38,079 bases of DNA from Pigmentiphaga sp. NML080357 (GTDB lineage: Bacteria > Pseudomonadota > Gammaproteobacteria > Burkholderiales > Burkholderiaceae_B), in NCBI RefSeq assembly GCF_002188465.1, contig NZ_NINW01000014.1:1-38079 (forward strand), read 5' to 3'. Below the pieces are notes generated by a model that ran no database searches, was not told where the DNA came from, and saw only the letters and a program-made list of their open reading frames with translations. Positions 12,127-23,472 of the stretch are shown here, piece by piece. A program made the position numbers and the translations under genes. Positions within the stretch are counted from its first letter, which is position 1; every line of letters begins with the position of its first letter.

Positions 12127-12135
12127 ATACCTTCC

Positions 12136-13380
12136 TTAGCGACCGAGAACCCGATCGATGACAATGGCGGCCTGATAGGAATCAGCCAATGTGGTCAGAT
12201 AGCGAATGCGTGATTGAAAAAGCGTCCGCTGAGCATCAAGCACATCAATAAAGCCGAATTTGCCCGCTTCAAACCCCTTTGTCGCCACGTCGTACGCCTG
12301 CTGGGCTCCAGGAAGCAAGGTCGTGCGCAGCATCTGAGCTGCAGCCCGGGCCTGAGACAGGCGTAGCGCTGCCTGCGACAACTCATTTCGCATCGTGATC
12401 TCGATCGAACGGTACTGATCTTGTGCTTGGTCAGCGCGAACCTTGGCCTCGTAAAGATTGCCTTGGTTTCTATTGAAGAGCGGTAGTGGAATCGAAATGC
12501 CGATCAGGGTCTGATTCCTACCCAGCTCGTTGTTGCGCTGGCTACCGGCAGAAATCGTTATGTCCGGATATTGCTTGGAGCGCTCCACATCGACAACAGC
12601 CTGACGGCGCTCGATTTCCAGCCGCCCAACCACCAGTTCCGGTGAGGCACCAAGATCACGTAGCATCGCATCTACCGGACCACGGTCGGGCAGTTGTTCG
12701 AGGTCACCAATCGCGCGCAAAAAAACTGGATCGCTATTGCCCCAGAGCATCGCCAGGGACCGACGTGCTCCCTCTAAACGGGTACTGGCATCGGTCAACG
12801 CAAGCTCGGCATTGCCCTGCTCGACCTGGGCGCGGGTTTCTTCTAGTGGAGGCACTTTGCCTGAAGCTACTCGACGGCGAGCAATATCCGTAGCCTTCTT
12901 CGCGACACCCAAAGAGGCTTGCGCCAGCTCTACGCTCTCTTGTGCAATGAGTACCTCGAAAAATGCGGCGACCGTCGCCGCGCGCACGTTGGCTCGGGCC
13001 AGAGTCAAGTTCGCCACTGCGACGCTCTGGGCTCGCTGGGCAGCAACAACGCGGGCCGTCCGCTTGCCTCCCAGCTCGATCGGAATACCGATTTGCGCGG
13101 CGGTTGTCCGCGTCTCCCGCCGCGTGTCTTCCGTGCTAACGGAAAGCTCGGGGTTGGGTATCAACCCCGCCTGGGTGATGCTGCCATCCAGCGCATCGAC
13201 CTCCTTAGCCGCTGCCTGCAACGCAGCATTGTTGTTGGCGCTCAAGGCCAGTGCGGCATCCAGGGTCAATGGAGCGGCAGGCTCAATTCCCTGAGTCGAC
13301 GGTAGGCTGGAGAAAGGTTGTGCCCATGCGGGCACCATGAGATTGGCGAGCAGCGCCAACCACAATACAAGGAATCGCAT
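12136..13380 (-). CDS. czcC: CzcC, outer-membrane efflux channel
   Basis: A 414-residue TolC-like protein with a signal peptide (about 1-20, ending PAWAQP). Two outer-membrane-efflux repeats follow, rich in Ala/Gln/Arg helices and typical of the periplasmic tunnel. Recognisable pieces are LTLDAALALSANNNAALQAA near the N-terminus, AQIGIPIELGGKRTARV and ISIPLPLFNRNQGNLYEA. The length is normal for the CzcC group. It forms the exit duct of the CzcCBA complex. It lies 65 bp downstream of czcI and 9 bp upstream of czcB in the same operon. Confidence 0.93.
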   Translation of the reverse strand: MRFLVLWLALLANLMVPAWAQPFSSLPSTQGIEPAAPLTLDAALALSANNNAALQAAAKEVDALDGSITQAGLIPNPELSVSTEDTRRETRTTAAQIGIPIELGGKRTARVVAAQRAQSVAVANLTLARANVRAATVAAFFEVLIAQESVELAQASLGVAKKATDIARRRVASGKVPPLEETRAQVEQGNAELALTDASTRLEGARRSLAMLWGNSDPVFLRAIGDLEQLPDRGPVDAMLRDLGASPELVVGRLEIERRQAVVDVERSKQYPDITISAGSQRNNELGRNQTLIGISIPLPLFNRNQGNLYEAKVRADQAQDQYRSIEITMRNELSQAALRLSQARAAAQMLRTTLLPGAQQAYDVATKGFEAGKFGFIDVLDAQRTLFQSRIRYLTTLADSYQAAIVIDRVLGR

Positions 13381-13445
13381 CGAATTTCACCTGAAACGAA
13401 ATCTGGAAATTCGGCGAGACAGGAAGGATGTTACGGTCTCGCCGA

Positions 13446-13793
13446 CTAACTAGGCGAGACGCGCCACTGAGGCCGTTCAGGTTGAAAAACAGGGCTGGGT
13501 AAGGGCGACCAGTGCGGTAGACCACTCAGCACAAACGCCGCTGAACTCGCCGCAACGAACGCAACTGCAGAGAAGACAGCATGGCTAGCGACCAGATGAC
13601 AAGCCATGCAATCAGCATGGGACCATCCGGCGTCGCTCTTGCCCGAATCTTCACCCATGTGAATGTGTTTGTGATGCCCGAAGTGGCTCGACACTGCCTG
13701 CTCCGACTCGTGCTCGCAATACCGCGCTGATGCCCCCCAGCTAGCCTGGAACGGCACAAGCACGATCAGAAGGATGACGAAGAGTCGACGCAT
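13446..13793 (-). CDS. czcI: CzcI-like small exported protein at the head of the czc operon
   Basis: A 115-residue protein with an N-terminal signal peptide (MRRLFVILLIVLVPFQASWG). A His/Cys-rich stretch follows, including YCEHESEQ, HFGHHKHIHMGED and SHADCMACHLVASH, and then a hydrophobic segment at about 77-93. Small His-rich periplasmic proteins at this exact position, before czcC, are called CzcI and have been linked to regulation of czc expression. The assignment rests on position, size and composition. The ATG at 13793 is about 115 bp from a MerR-type promoter. Confidence 0.8.
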   Translation of the reverse strand: MRRLFVILLIVLVPFQASWGASARYCEHESEQAVSSHFGHHKHIHMGEDSGKSDAGWSHADCMACHLVASHAVFSAVAFVAASSAAFVLSGLPHWSPLPSPVFQPERPQWRVSPS

Positions 13794-13908
13794 TGCTGAA
13801 GTTTACTGGATGTCTACGATGCCATTGACCAACAAGTTACTGACAATTTTGTTATCTCTTGCGCCGCACCACTTGCGAGCCCGGCGAGCTATTGCACAAC
13901 CGACCGTC

Positions 13909-13939
13909 ATTTAGAACCCTGAAGTGACTTCATGGTCAA
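13909..13939 (-). promoter_or_regulatory. MerR-family metal-responsive promoter/operator upstream of czcI
   Basis: On the minus strand, TTGACC (13934-13939) and CTAAAT (13909-13914) are separated by 19 bp, the long spacer typical of MerR-type promoters. The spacer region holds a 21-bp dyad at 13916-13936. In plus-strand terms the half-sites are ACCCTGAAGT and ACTTCATGGT around a single G, matching at 9 of 10 positions. This layout closely resembles ZntR/CadR/PbrR operators (ACYCTGTAGT-type halves). Transcription would run towards czcI. No merR-type gene is visible in the window. Confidence 0.65.
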
Positions 13940-14714
13940 GAATAATTTTATGTCTGTTGTGCTTCAGGTGGGCATCGCACCTCGTTGGAACGAAGAAAGC
14001 TTGTAAGAGTAGCAGCTGCCCGCGCTCGAATACCGGCATAGCGCCGGCAAGAAGTCCGCACCATATCAACGGACTGCTAAACCGATCCGCTCGCGGGACG
14101 CGCGTTCGTAGGATGAACATATCGCTGGGGTCGAGCTGAGCGTGAGATCCCTACAAGTCCAGCTTGCCGGCTTCTGAACAAGCTAGCACTGCCACTGATC
14201 GTCAGTCCCGCACTCAGCCCAAGTCCGCAAGGTAAGAACCTCTCTGGCAATGTGCGAAAGAAGTCTATAGCTGTCGTTAGGTGCCGTCCCCGGTCCTTAA
14301 ACCGAATTCATGTTTGGATGCAAATATCAAAGCGGCATCAAACGTCGCTCGTTCTCCTATACTGAGATGAAATACTCGCTGAAGTACAGCCCACGCCATA
14401 CAGCGGTCTTTGAGATTCCAGTGAACATGCCAAAAGTTGCAGATCGGACTGATACGCGTGTGCAGCTCTCAGCGCATAAGATGCAGTCTCTGGTTGACAT
14501 CAGGAAAACTTACTTCGCACACGGCGCCGATAAGGTCGGGGATGCACCTTCCTCATTTATCAGTGTGGCACAGGACAACTCCTCGTCAGATGCAGTCCGA
14601 GCGAAATTTGACTACCAGCGTTCGGAAGTGCTCGTGCCGGCAGAAAGATCAGTTGCTCTGCGCCGTCTATGCGCTCAGGCCGCTGACGCATAGCGCCCCA
14701 ACAGGAAAGACGGC
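13940..14714. other. Gene-poor stretch between the czc promoter and the HAD gene
   Basis: About 775 bp without a gene I can support. A 127-codon open frame at 14310-14693 has no ribosome-binding site, no recognisable domain and competing frames, so I do not call it. The purine-rich AGGAAAG just before 14715 is the ribosome-binding site of the HAD gene. I see no tRNA, terminator or repeat of note. The stretch is probably a junction between the metal-resistance block and the island to the right. Confidence 0.4.
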
Positions 14715-15638
14715 ATGAAGCAATTGATCGCCTTCGACCTCGATGGAACACTCACCGAGAGCAAGCAGCCACTCTCAACCGAAATGGCTGCGCTACTTTC
14801 GCGTCTGCTTAGCGTTGCCGAGGTTGCCGTAATCTCGGGCGGAGACTGGCCGCAATTCGACAAACAGGTTGCCTCACGTCTGCCCGACAATACAGCGCGC
14901 TCGCGGCTATGGCTTATGCCAACCACCGGCACCAAGCTCTATCGATTCGTCGACGATGCGTGGCAGGCCATCTACGCCGAACTATTCGACGATATAGAGA
15001 AGACGAAAATCCGAATAGCATTCGATCGGGCGTTAGCAGAGGCGAAACTTGTCGATAAGCACATTTGGGGAGAGCGAATCGAGGATCGCGGAAGCCAGAT
15101 CACCTTTTCTGGCCTCGGCCAAGATGCGCCTCTAAAGGAAAAAGAACGGTGGGACCCTGATCGCACCAGGCGCACCCAACTCCAGAAGACATTGCGTGCG
15201 GCACTGCCCGGCCTATCAATCACCCTGGGCGGCACCACGTCGATCGATGTCACTCGACCCGGCGTCGACAAAGGCTACGGTCTGAAACGGTTAAGCGCGG
15301 AAAGTGGCGTGCCGCTCGATGAGATGCTATTCCTCGGCGACGCGCTTTATCCAGGCGGCAACGACTATCCCGCGACCGAGATCGGATTGGATACGGTGAG
15401 GGTGCGCGATGTGGCTGAAACGGCGTCCGTCATAGCGGCAATCCGCCAGGGCATGTCCAACGAAGCGCCGTTGCCATCCTTGTGCGACTCGCAGCCCGTT
15501 GTCGAATCTCCCGCGCCCGCCGCCCCCGAACCAAAGCGGTATTACTTGAGCGAGGCCTTCGCACTCATCGCGCAGTATGGCAGTCTTGAAGCGGCCGAGG
15601 CCGCGCTGACGGAGGCGCGCGATGAAGCCCAAGGTTGA
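14715..15638 (+). CDS. HAD-superfamily (phosphomannomutase-like) phosphatase fused to a foreign C-terminal tail
   Basis: Residues 1-243 form a HAD hydrolase. Motif I is FDLDGTLTES with D8 and D10, motif II is in AVISGG, and motif III/IV is LFLGDALYPGGND. The cap region is of the Cof/phosphomannomutase type, so the likely role is sugar-phosphate dephosphorylation or mutase-like chemistry. From residue 244 (base 15444) the protein is unrelated to the HAD fold. It reads RQGM, a Pro-rich linker and then KRYYLSEAFALIAQYGSL to the end. This tail matches the C-terminus of the helix-turn-helix protein at 24150-24512, with about 29 of the last 33 residues identical. The native HAD end was therefore replaced in frame by recombination. 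AGGAAAG precedes the start. Confidence 0.85.
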   Translation: MKQLIAFDLDGTLTESKQPLSTEMAALLSRLLSVAEVAVISGGDWPQFDKQVASRLPDNTARSRLWLMPTTGTKLYRFVDDAWQAIYAELFDDIEKTKIRIAFDRALAEAKLVDKHIWGERIEDRGSQITFSGLGQDAPLKEKERWDPDRTRRTQLQKTLRAALPGLSITLGGTTSIDVTRPGVDKGYGLKRLSAESGVPLDEMLFLGDALYPGGNDYPATEIGLDTVRVRDVAETASVIAAIRQGMSNEAPLPSLCDSQPVVESPAPAAPEPKRYYLSEAFALIAQYGSLEAAEAALTEARDEAQG

Positions 15639-16634
15639 TGCCGATAGACAGGGTGTTGTGGCCAGCCCGGAAGAGCCAGTCATCACGTATCCGGTCCTCG
15701 ATGAAAACCAGTTGTCCTTGAGGTGGAATCTCTCAACCGGATCGGTGGGCGCAACCCACACCTCGTCAATAAAACCCGACTGATGCAACTGACTGGCTGC
15801 GACACGCAGCGCGGACAGATCGCCCTCAGCGAACTGCCGAAGGTAAGGCCCCTCGAAAGGGTCAATCAAAAGAACCCTCTTCGCAAAACGCGCACGCATC
15901 CCCAACTCACTGACCAGGTGCTGCACCTGCAAGTGGGCAGAGCTCGCATCCTGCGGGCAGCACTTGATCAAGAGCGTCACATCAGGGTGAGCTGACGGCT
16001 CGGGGATCGGCACTTCTTTATCGGTATCCAGCGCGCAAGCAGGGTGCAATGACCGCATCAACTCGCCGTAGTAGGTATCAAAGCCAGGCAGCGCACTCAA
16101 GGCCTCCACTTGGCGCTCAGGTGTCCTACGTCGTGCCAATTCATGATCGGACCATCCCAAGGTGCCACGCTGATCGCCGGCTTGCACCAGCGCCCGCAGG
16201 CTAGAGGGTTCTGCAAAGCGATCGTCGGCGTCCAATCGAGCGACCCACTTCGCATTTGGAAAGCACTCGTCCACCAGGTCGAGCAAGCCATTCCTGGATT
16301 GGGTGGGCGAACCGAAGTGCCCTGCTGCGACTACCAGCCGAGGGTCAGACAAGAGGTCGGCATGCAGCGATTGCATCCAACCCTCATCCGAACTGTCGTC
16401 CAGCACCAGGAACGCCAGATCGTCTGCCATGTCTTGCGCCATGGCGCTCCGCAACGCCTCGTTCAAACCACTCGGGTGGTTGCGGTGAGACAGACCCACG
16501 ATGACCGATGCTTGCATGGCGACGTCACCGGGTGCGATGAGGAAGTGAATGTTTCGGTGCGTCAGGCGTACCTTGGGTACCCTCGGCTCTGACCAATCTG
16601 GCAGCCCTGGCTGCTCATGCCCGTTCACGCTCAT
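15327..16634 (-). CDS. Glycosyltransferase family 2 protein, 3'-truncated and fused to antisense sequence
   Basis: Residues 1 to about 299 look like a genuine GT2-type protein, with VIVGLSHRNHPSGLNEALRS, LVLDDSSDEG and the metal-binding VARLDADDRF. At about residue 300 (15735-15745) the homology stops. The frame then continues for 135 codons antisense to the island fragment and the HAD gene, which is not a natural C-terminus. The true gene is therefore broken at about 15740. Its ATG overlaps the stop of the upstream GT2 gene (ATGA), so the two formed an operon. Acceptor and sugar are unknown. The fusion protein may be unstable. Confidence 0.65.
   Translation of the reverse strand: MSVNGHEQPGLPDWSEPRVPKVRLTHRNIHFLIAPGDVAMQASVIVGLSHRNHPSGLNEALRSAMAQDMADDLAFLVLDDSSDEGWMQSLHADLLSDPRLVVAAGHFGSPTQSRNGLLDLVDECFPNAKWVARLDADDRFAEPSSLRALVQAGDQRGTLGWSDHELARRRTPERQVEALSALPGFDTYYGELMRSLHPACALDTDKEVPIPEPSAHPDVTLLIKCCPQDASSAHLQVQHLVSELGMRARFAKRVLLIDPFEGPYLRQFAEGDLSALRVAASQLHQSGFIDEVWVAPTDPVERFHLKDNWFSSRTGYVMTGSSGLATTPCLSASTLGFIARLRQRGLGRFKTAILRDECEGLAQVIPLWFGGGGRGRFDNGLRVAQGWQRRFVGHALADCRYDGRRFSHIAHPHRIQSDLGRGIVVAAWIKRVAEE
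15444..15735 (+). repeat. Diverged second copy of the 24318-24612 island segment
   Basis: This segment aligns with 24318-24612. It covers the end of the first helix-turn-helix gene, the overlap, and the beginning of the second gene. From an ATG at 15622 the frame reads MKPKVDAD, later YPVLDENQLSLRWNLS, matching MKPKADAT and YPVLNETQLCSRWNLS of the gene at 24496. In the most conserved 105 bp I count roughly 12 mismatches (about 88 percent identity). It therefore derives from a related element and is not a recent duplication. The copy ends abruptly at the glycosyltransferase breakpoint. Confidence 0.85.
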
Positions 16635-17422
16635 GGCATGTCAACGCCAAACAGATCACGGGCACGCGCCTTGAACCTGGTCATGACGTCAGGCGACATC
16701 AAGTGACCGTGCATCGCCAGGAACTGAAGCAGACCTGCGCGCTTCTCAGGGCTGCCGGGGCGGGACAAAGCATCTGCCTGGCTGTCAATGTGCCAGGTCG
16801 CTGTCATTCGGTGGGTGAATGCCACTTTCAAATCAGGCAGTCCGAGTAAACGCACGGCCAAGTCTCGGTCATTGGTGCTGGGTAGACCATCGGTGAAGCC
16901 ACCGACACGCATCAGGGCCTCCAGCTTGACAAAGGTATTGCTGCCCTGCCACCCGGGGTTACCGGCGAGGAAGTCATCCACTGTGACCGAAGACAACGGC
17001 GCTCTCGGAATCTCAACGCCATCCTTCATCACCCGAAGACCAGACAAGACGACGTCAGCACCACCGCGGGCACCTGCTCGCTCACATTGGCTCAAGTGAT
17101 CGGGGTCCCATTCATCGTCGTCATCGAGTATCGCCACGTAGCCATCAAAGCCTTGTTCTTGCAGCCAAGACAAGCCGGTGTTCCAGGTGCCAGCAGCCCC
17201 TTGCATGCGCTCGTTCCGCAGGACAACGACGCCATTGATAAACGGATTACTGATCACACCATCTAATGCGCCAGGCTCTGGTAATCGACGATCAAATGCG
17301 AGCAGCAAAAGGTCTGGACGTCGGTACTGCTGGATGACGGAGATCAGAGCACGGCGCAGCAAATCTGGATTCTTGGGCTTTGAAGCGATCAGTGTGGCGA
17401 TGGGTATGTGCTGCCCGGTCAT
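16631..17422 (-). CDS. Glycosyltransferase family 2 protein
   Basis: A 263-residue soluble GT2-fold protein. It starts TGQHIPIATLIASKPKNPDLL, has the donor-site acidic cluster VAILDDDDEWDPDH at about 95-108, a RNERMQGAAGTWNTGLSWL segment before it, and GWQGSNTFVKLEALMRVGGF in the acceptor region. There are no membrane helices, so it probably modifies a cytoplasmic or membrane-surface acceptor. It is coupled by ATGA overlap to a second, now truncated, GT2 gene. A 161-bp structured element lies 9 bp upstream of its start and separates it from the ptx cluster. Substrates cannot be inferred. Confidence 0.82.
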   Translation of the reverse strand: MTGQHIPIATLIASKPKNPDLLRRALISVIQQYRRPDLLLLAFDRRLPEPGALDGVISNPFINGVVVLRNERMQGAAGTWNTGLSWLQEQGFDGYVAILDDDDEWDPDHLSQCERAGARGGADVVLSGLRVMKDGVEIPRAPLSSVTVDDFLAGNPGWQGSNTFVKLEALMRVGGFTDGLPSTNDRDLAVRLLGLPDLKVAFTHRMTATWHIDSQADALSRPGSPEKRAGLLQFLAMHGHLMSPDVMTRFKARARDLFGVDMP

Positions 17423-17430
17423 GGGCTATA

Positions 17431-17591
17431 TTCTCTGCGCGTTCTGCGCGCTTCTATCTGATCAGCTTGGCACCGACGCAGTCAACGTCGCTGTCGGGTC
17501 GAAAGCCACCGGTCGCCACGCACCCAGCCTTAAGGCGCCGGGCGACCGGCGGCTCTGCAGCGGTTGCGGTCAGTGAGATGCGCGCAGAGAA
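17431..17591. repeat. 161-bp structured element bounded by 11-bp perfect inverted repeats
   Basis: The ends are TTCTCTGCGCG (17431-17441) and its exact reverse complement CGCGCAGAGAA (17581-17591). Nested inside are CCGGTCGCC (17509-17517) and GGCGACCGG (17541-17549), extendable to 12 of 13 matches. A third pair is CCGAC / GTCGG at about 17473-17496. The element fills the gap between the ptxE end and the GT2 start. It may be a miniature mobile element or a structured leader or terminator. I see no target-site duplication. Confidence 0.6.
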
Positions 17592-17626
17592 GGTCAGCTC
17601 TCGGCCAGAAGCAGACATTCGTTTTG

Positions 17627-19542
<1,916 letters not shown>

Positions 19543-20352
19543 TTATTTGAACTTGCGACGCAGGAAGGAGCTGAAGGCGTCGACGAGGGTAACCATGCCT
19601 AAAATAACCAGCAAAATAGCCGAGACATCCTGGTATTGCATGATGCGCAGAGAGCCCATCAGCTCGAACCCGATTCCACCGGCGCCGACCATGCCCATCA
19701 CGGTCGAAGCACGGAAGTTGTATTCCCATCGATAGATCGCGGTATCGGCCATTTGCGGAAGCACTTGGGGAAAGATCCCATGAAAAATCACCTGCAATGG
19801 CGTGCAGCCCGCTGCATGCGCGGCTTCTACCGGTGCCGGATCGGCATGTTCGATCGATTCCGAAAAAAATTTGGCGATCATGCCAACCGAATGTAAGCCT
19901 AGGGCTAAAACACCCGGCAATGCGCCGAAGCCAACGGCTGCCACGAACAGGATGCCCATGATCAGTTCGGGTATCGATCGCAAAGCGTTTAACAGGCCGC
20001 GTGTGGCTTGATACACGAGTGGATGAGGGCTAGTATTCCGCGCGGCGAGCACTCCTAAGGGAATGGATAGCAATACCGCGATTGCCGTACCGGCGATACT
20101 CATGGCCAAGGTATCCAGTACCGGTTTGACCCAGGTGCCAGCCTGCGAGAAGTTCGGTGGGAACATCTCGCCGGCAATTTTTACCAGGCTTGGCATGCCA
20201 TCCTTCAATCGCTCGGCATCAAATAGGCCGACGTAATACCAGCAACCGATCACAATCGCCAGCACAACGGCAAACTGCAGTATCGTGCGGTTCCATACGC
20301 GCTGGCGCTCGGCCAGAATCAAACCAAAATCAGCTTGCATGCTGTCGCTCAC
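19543..20352 (-). CDS. ptxC: PtxC, phosphite ABC transporter permease
   Basis: A 269-residue inner-membrane permease of the PhnE type with about six transmembrane helices. The ABC-ATPase contact (EAA loop) is EAAHAAGCTPLQVIFHGIFP near residue 187. The conserved YRWEYNFRASTVMGMVGAGG stretch lies towards the C-terminus. Translation starts at GTG 20352 immediately after the ptxB stop, or at ATG 20340. It forms the channel of the phosphite importer with PtxA and PtxB. Confidence 0.93.
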   Translation of the reverse strand: MSDSMQADFGLILAERQRVWNRTILQFAVVLAIVIGCWYYVGLFDAERLKDGMPSLVKIAGEMFPPNFSQAGTWVKPVLDTLAMSIAGTAIAVLLSIPLGVLAARNTSPHPLVYQATRGLLNALRSIPELIMGILFVAAVGFGALPGVLALGLHSVGMIAKFFSESIEHADPAPVEAAHAAGCTPLQVIFHGIFPQVLPQMADTAIYRWEYNFRASTVMGMVGAGGIGFELMGSLRIMQYQDVSAILLVILGMVTLVDAFSSFLRRKFK

Positions 20353-22034
<1,682 letters not shown>

Positions 22035-22056
22035 GACACCTCCGGCAGATTTGAAA

Positions 22057-22086
22057 TCGTAATCAAAAATGATGACCTGATTACGA
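22057..22086. promoter_or_regulatory. Inverted repeat in the ptxA leader
   Basis: TCGTAATCA (22057-22065) and TGATTACGA (22078-22086) form a perfect 9-bp inverted repeat with a 12-base spacer. It ends 22 bp before the ptxA start. It could be an operator for the LysR-type PtxE or a hairpin in the mRNA leader. Scattered TGTCAT half-sites lie further upstream, but they do not make a convincing Pho box. Confidence 0.5.
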
Positions 22087-22279
22087 ATCTGAATTGCAGC
22101 GATGGTAATGTCGTGATATGACACCCTGATGACTCGTTGATGTCATTTTTGAGACATGGTCGCGGGTGCCTGTGAGGGAAATAAGTTGTGCTATCTATGC
22201 CAAATATAGACGCCTGCTATCGGTCGATAGCCGCCGATCCAAGCGCGCAGCACGAGGGGCAGCTCTCAGCCTATAGTGG

Positions 22280-22414
22280 TCATCTCCTCGTGTGCTCCCA
22301 GAAGCCAAGAAAGGAGAAGACCGACCAGCCCCAAAAGTGGTACTGCATGGCATCAAGCATCCTGGCCGCGATGTACAAGGCGATGAACAAGAGGATGTTG
22401 GAGATGAGTTTCAT
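22280..22414 (-). CDS. Small single-span membrane protein, 44 residues
   Basis: From ATG 22414 the minus strand encodes MKLISNILLFIALYIAARML, then an aromatic-rich segment (QYHFWGWSVFSFLGFWEH), ending TRR and TGA at 22280. One N-terminal transmembrane helix and a basic end are visible. AAGGA lies about 10 bp before the start. It follows the M15 peptidase gene on the same strand, with 140 bp between. A small membrane protein next to a murein peptidase recalls phage lysis or tail cassettes, but I do not recognise a family. Expression is unproven. Confidence 0.5.
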   Translation of the reverse strand: MKLISNILLFIALYIAARMLDAMQYHFWGWSVFSFLGFWEHTRR

Positions 22415-22554
22415 ATCACCGGGTCCTTAACTGAAGACCGGGAGGAGCATGCGCCCATCCCAGCCTTGCGTGTGAGCGATCACATACCCTGGCCTCATCC
22501 ATGCAACTGATGCGCAAAGCATGGGTGTCGCGCCTCTGTTGCCCTCTGTACAAC

Positions 22555-23472
22555 TCACGCGAAAAGTGATGCCAGATCAGTTTGGCTCGCATGGCCTGCG
22601 GCTTCAAAGCGCTCGAGTGTGGCCACGGGTACCTTGGCGAACTGATACTCGCCCGCTCGAGTGGGATGACGTCGCACAGCCTGCCCCTCTTGGCTACCGG
22701 CTTCCCACACGAGCACATACAACGCATCACCATGCAAGTCGTAATCAATGGCACCTTTGCCTGCCAACAGCACGCGGGCGCCTCGGGGGCCAGTCAGCGC
22801 AGACGTCAGACTGTGGTGTGAGTTCACCTTCCGCCAAGCGGTCGTGGCATGCACCGCACGGTAGAAGATTGACCCTTGACGAGCCGCTGTAGGTTTTGTC
22901 GGGACAGGTGTTTGCATGGTGTGTTGGACTGGCTGGACGATGGTTTGAGTGGGGAAGACGGCTGGGGCGGACCCAATCATTGGCGCGTCCACGTCGGGAA
23001 ACCCAACGTAGTGCTCCTGATGCATGCCTGGCGCACCCGGCGTACCGGGTTGAATGAGACAGCCCTTTGGGGCGGCGTAGCTGTCCACTCGACGGACAGG
23101 CGCTTCATGCCAGCGGATGTTGAAAGCCGCCAGGCGCGGGAAGAAGTACAGCGAGTGGTAGGGAAGGTGATCGTGGATCCACCAGGCCATGTTGGTCCAA
23201 CTGCCACCTCGCTCGATGTGATCCACCAGCCAGGGCACCACGATGCAAGCCGTGGCACCGCGCTTGCCTTGCGCATCCGGATAGTCCCAGATATGAGCCG
23301 AGTAGTTGGACGCATTGCTGGCGCAATTGAGCTTGTTCTGATTGCCAAACTCGTTGACGGCAGGCGAGCGGTAACCCGAGCGAACATGAATGCGCCCAAA
23401 GGTGGCTTGCAGCGGTTCCAGCAGTTGTTGGCAAAGCTGCTCGCCAGCGTAGATGGCCGTTGGCCTTCTCAC
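22555..23472 (-). CDS. Peptidase M15-like protein, N-terminus lost at a junction
   Basis: The open frame of 305 residues contains an M15-type (D-Ala-D-Ala carboxypeptidase-like) domain: IHVRSGYRSPAVNEFGN, then NYSAHIWDYPDAQGKRGATA with the putative zinc His/Asp, and WWIHDHLPYHSLYFF. A Pro/Thr-rich linker at about 175-195 joins a second domain of about 105 residues of unknown function. The frame opens with GTG inside what is still integrase sequence, so the original start is missing and residues 1 to about 4 are foreign. Its strand agrees with the small membrane protein and the GT2 pair, hinting that all belonged to one element before ptx arrived. Function is uncertain. Confidence 0.6.
   Translation of the reverse strand: MRRPTAIYAGEQLCQQLLEPLQATFGRIHVRSGYRSPAVNEFGNQNKLNCASNASNYSAHIWDYPDAQGKRGATACIVVPWLVDHIERGGSWTNMAWWIHDHLPYHSLYFFPRLAAFNIRWHEAPVRRVDSYAAPKGCLIQPGTPGAPGMHQEHYVGFPDVDAPMIGSAPAVFPTQTIVQPVQHTMQTPVPTKPTAARQGSIFYRAVHATTAWRKVNSHHSLTSALTGPRGARVLLAGKGAIDYDLHGDALYVLVWEAGSQEGQAVRRHPTRAGEYQFAKVPVATLERFEAAGHASQTDLASLFA

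Noticed and set aside
14310-14693. 127-codon open frame before the HAD gene
   Set aside because: No ribosome-binding site, no family resemblance and competing frames in the same stretch.
22090-22160. Pho box upstream of ptxA
   Set aside because: TGTCAT half-sites occur (22118-22123 on the minus strand and 22141-22146 on the plus strand), but no two are properly oriented with 11-bp spacing.
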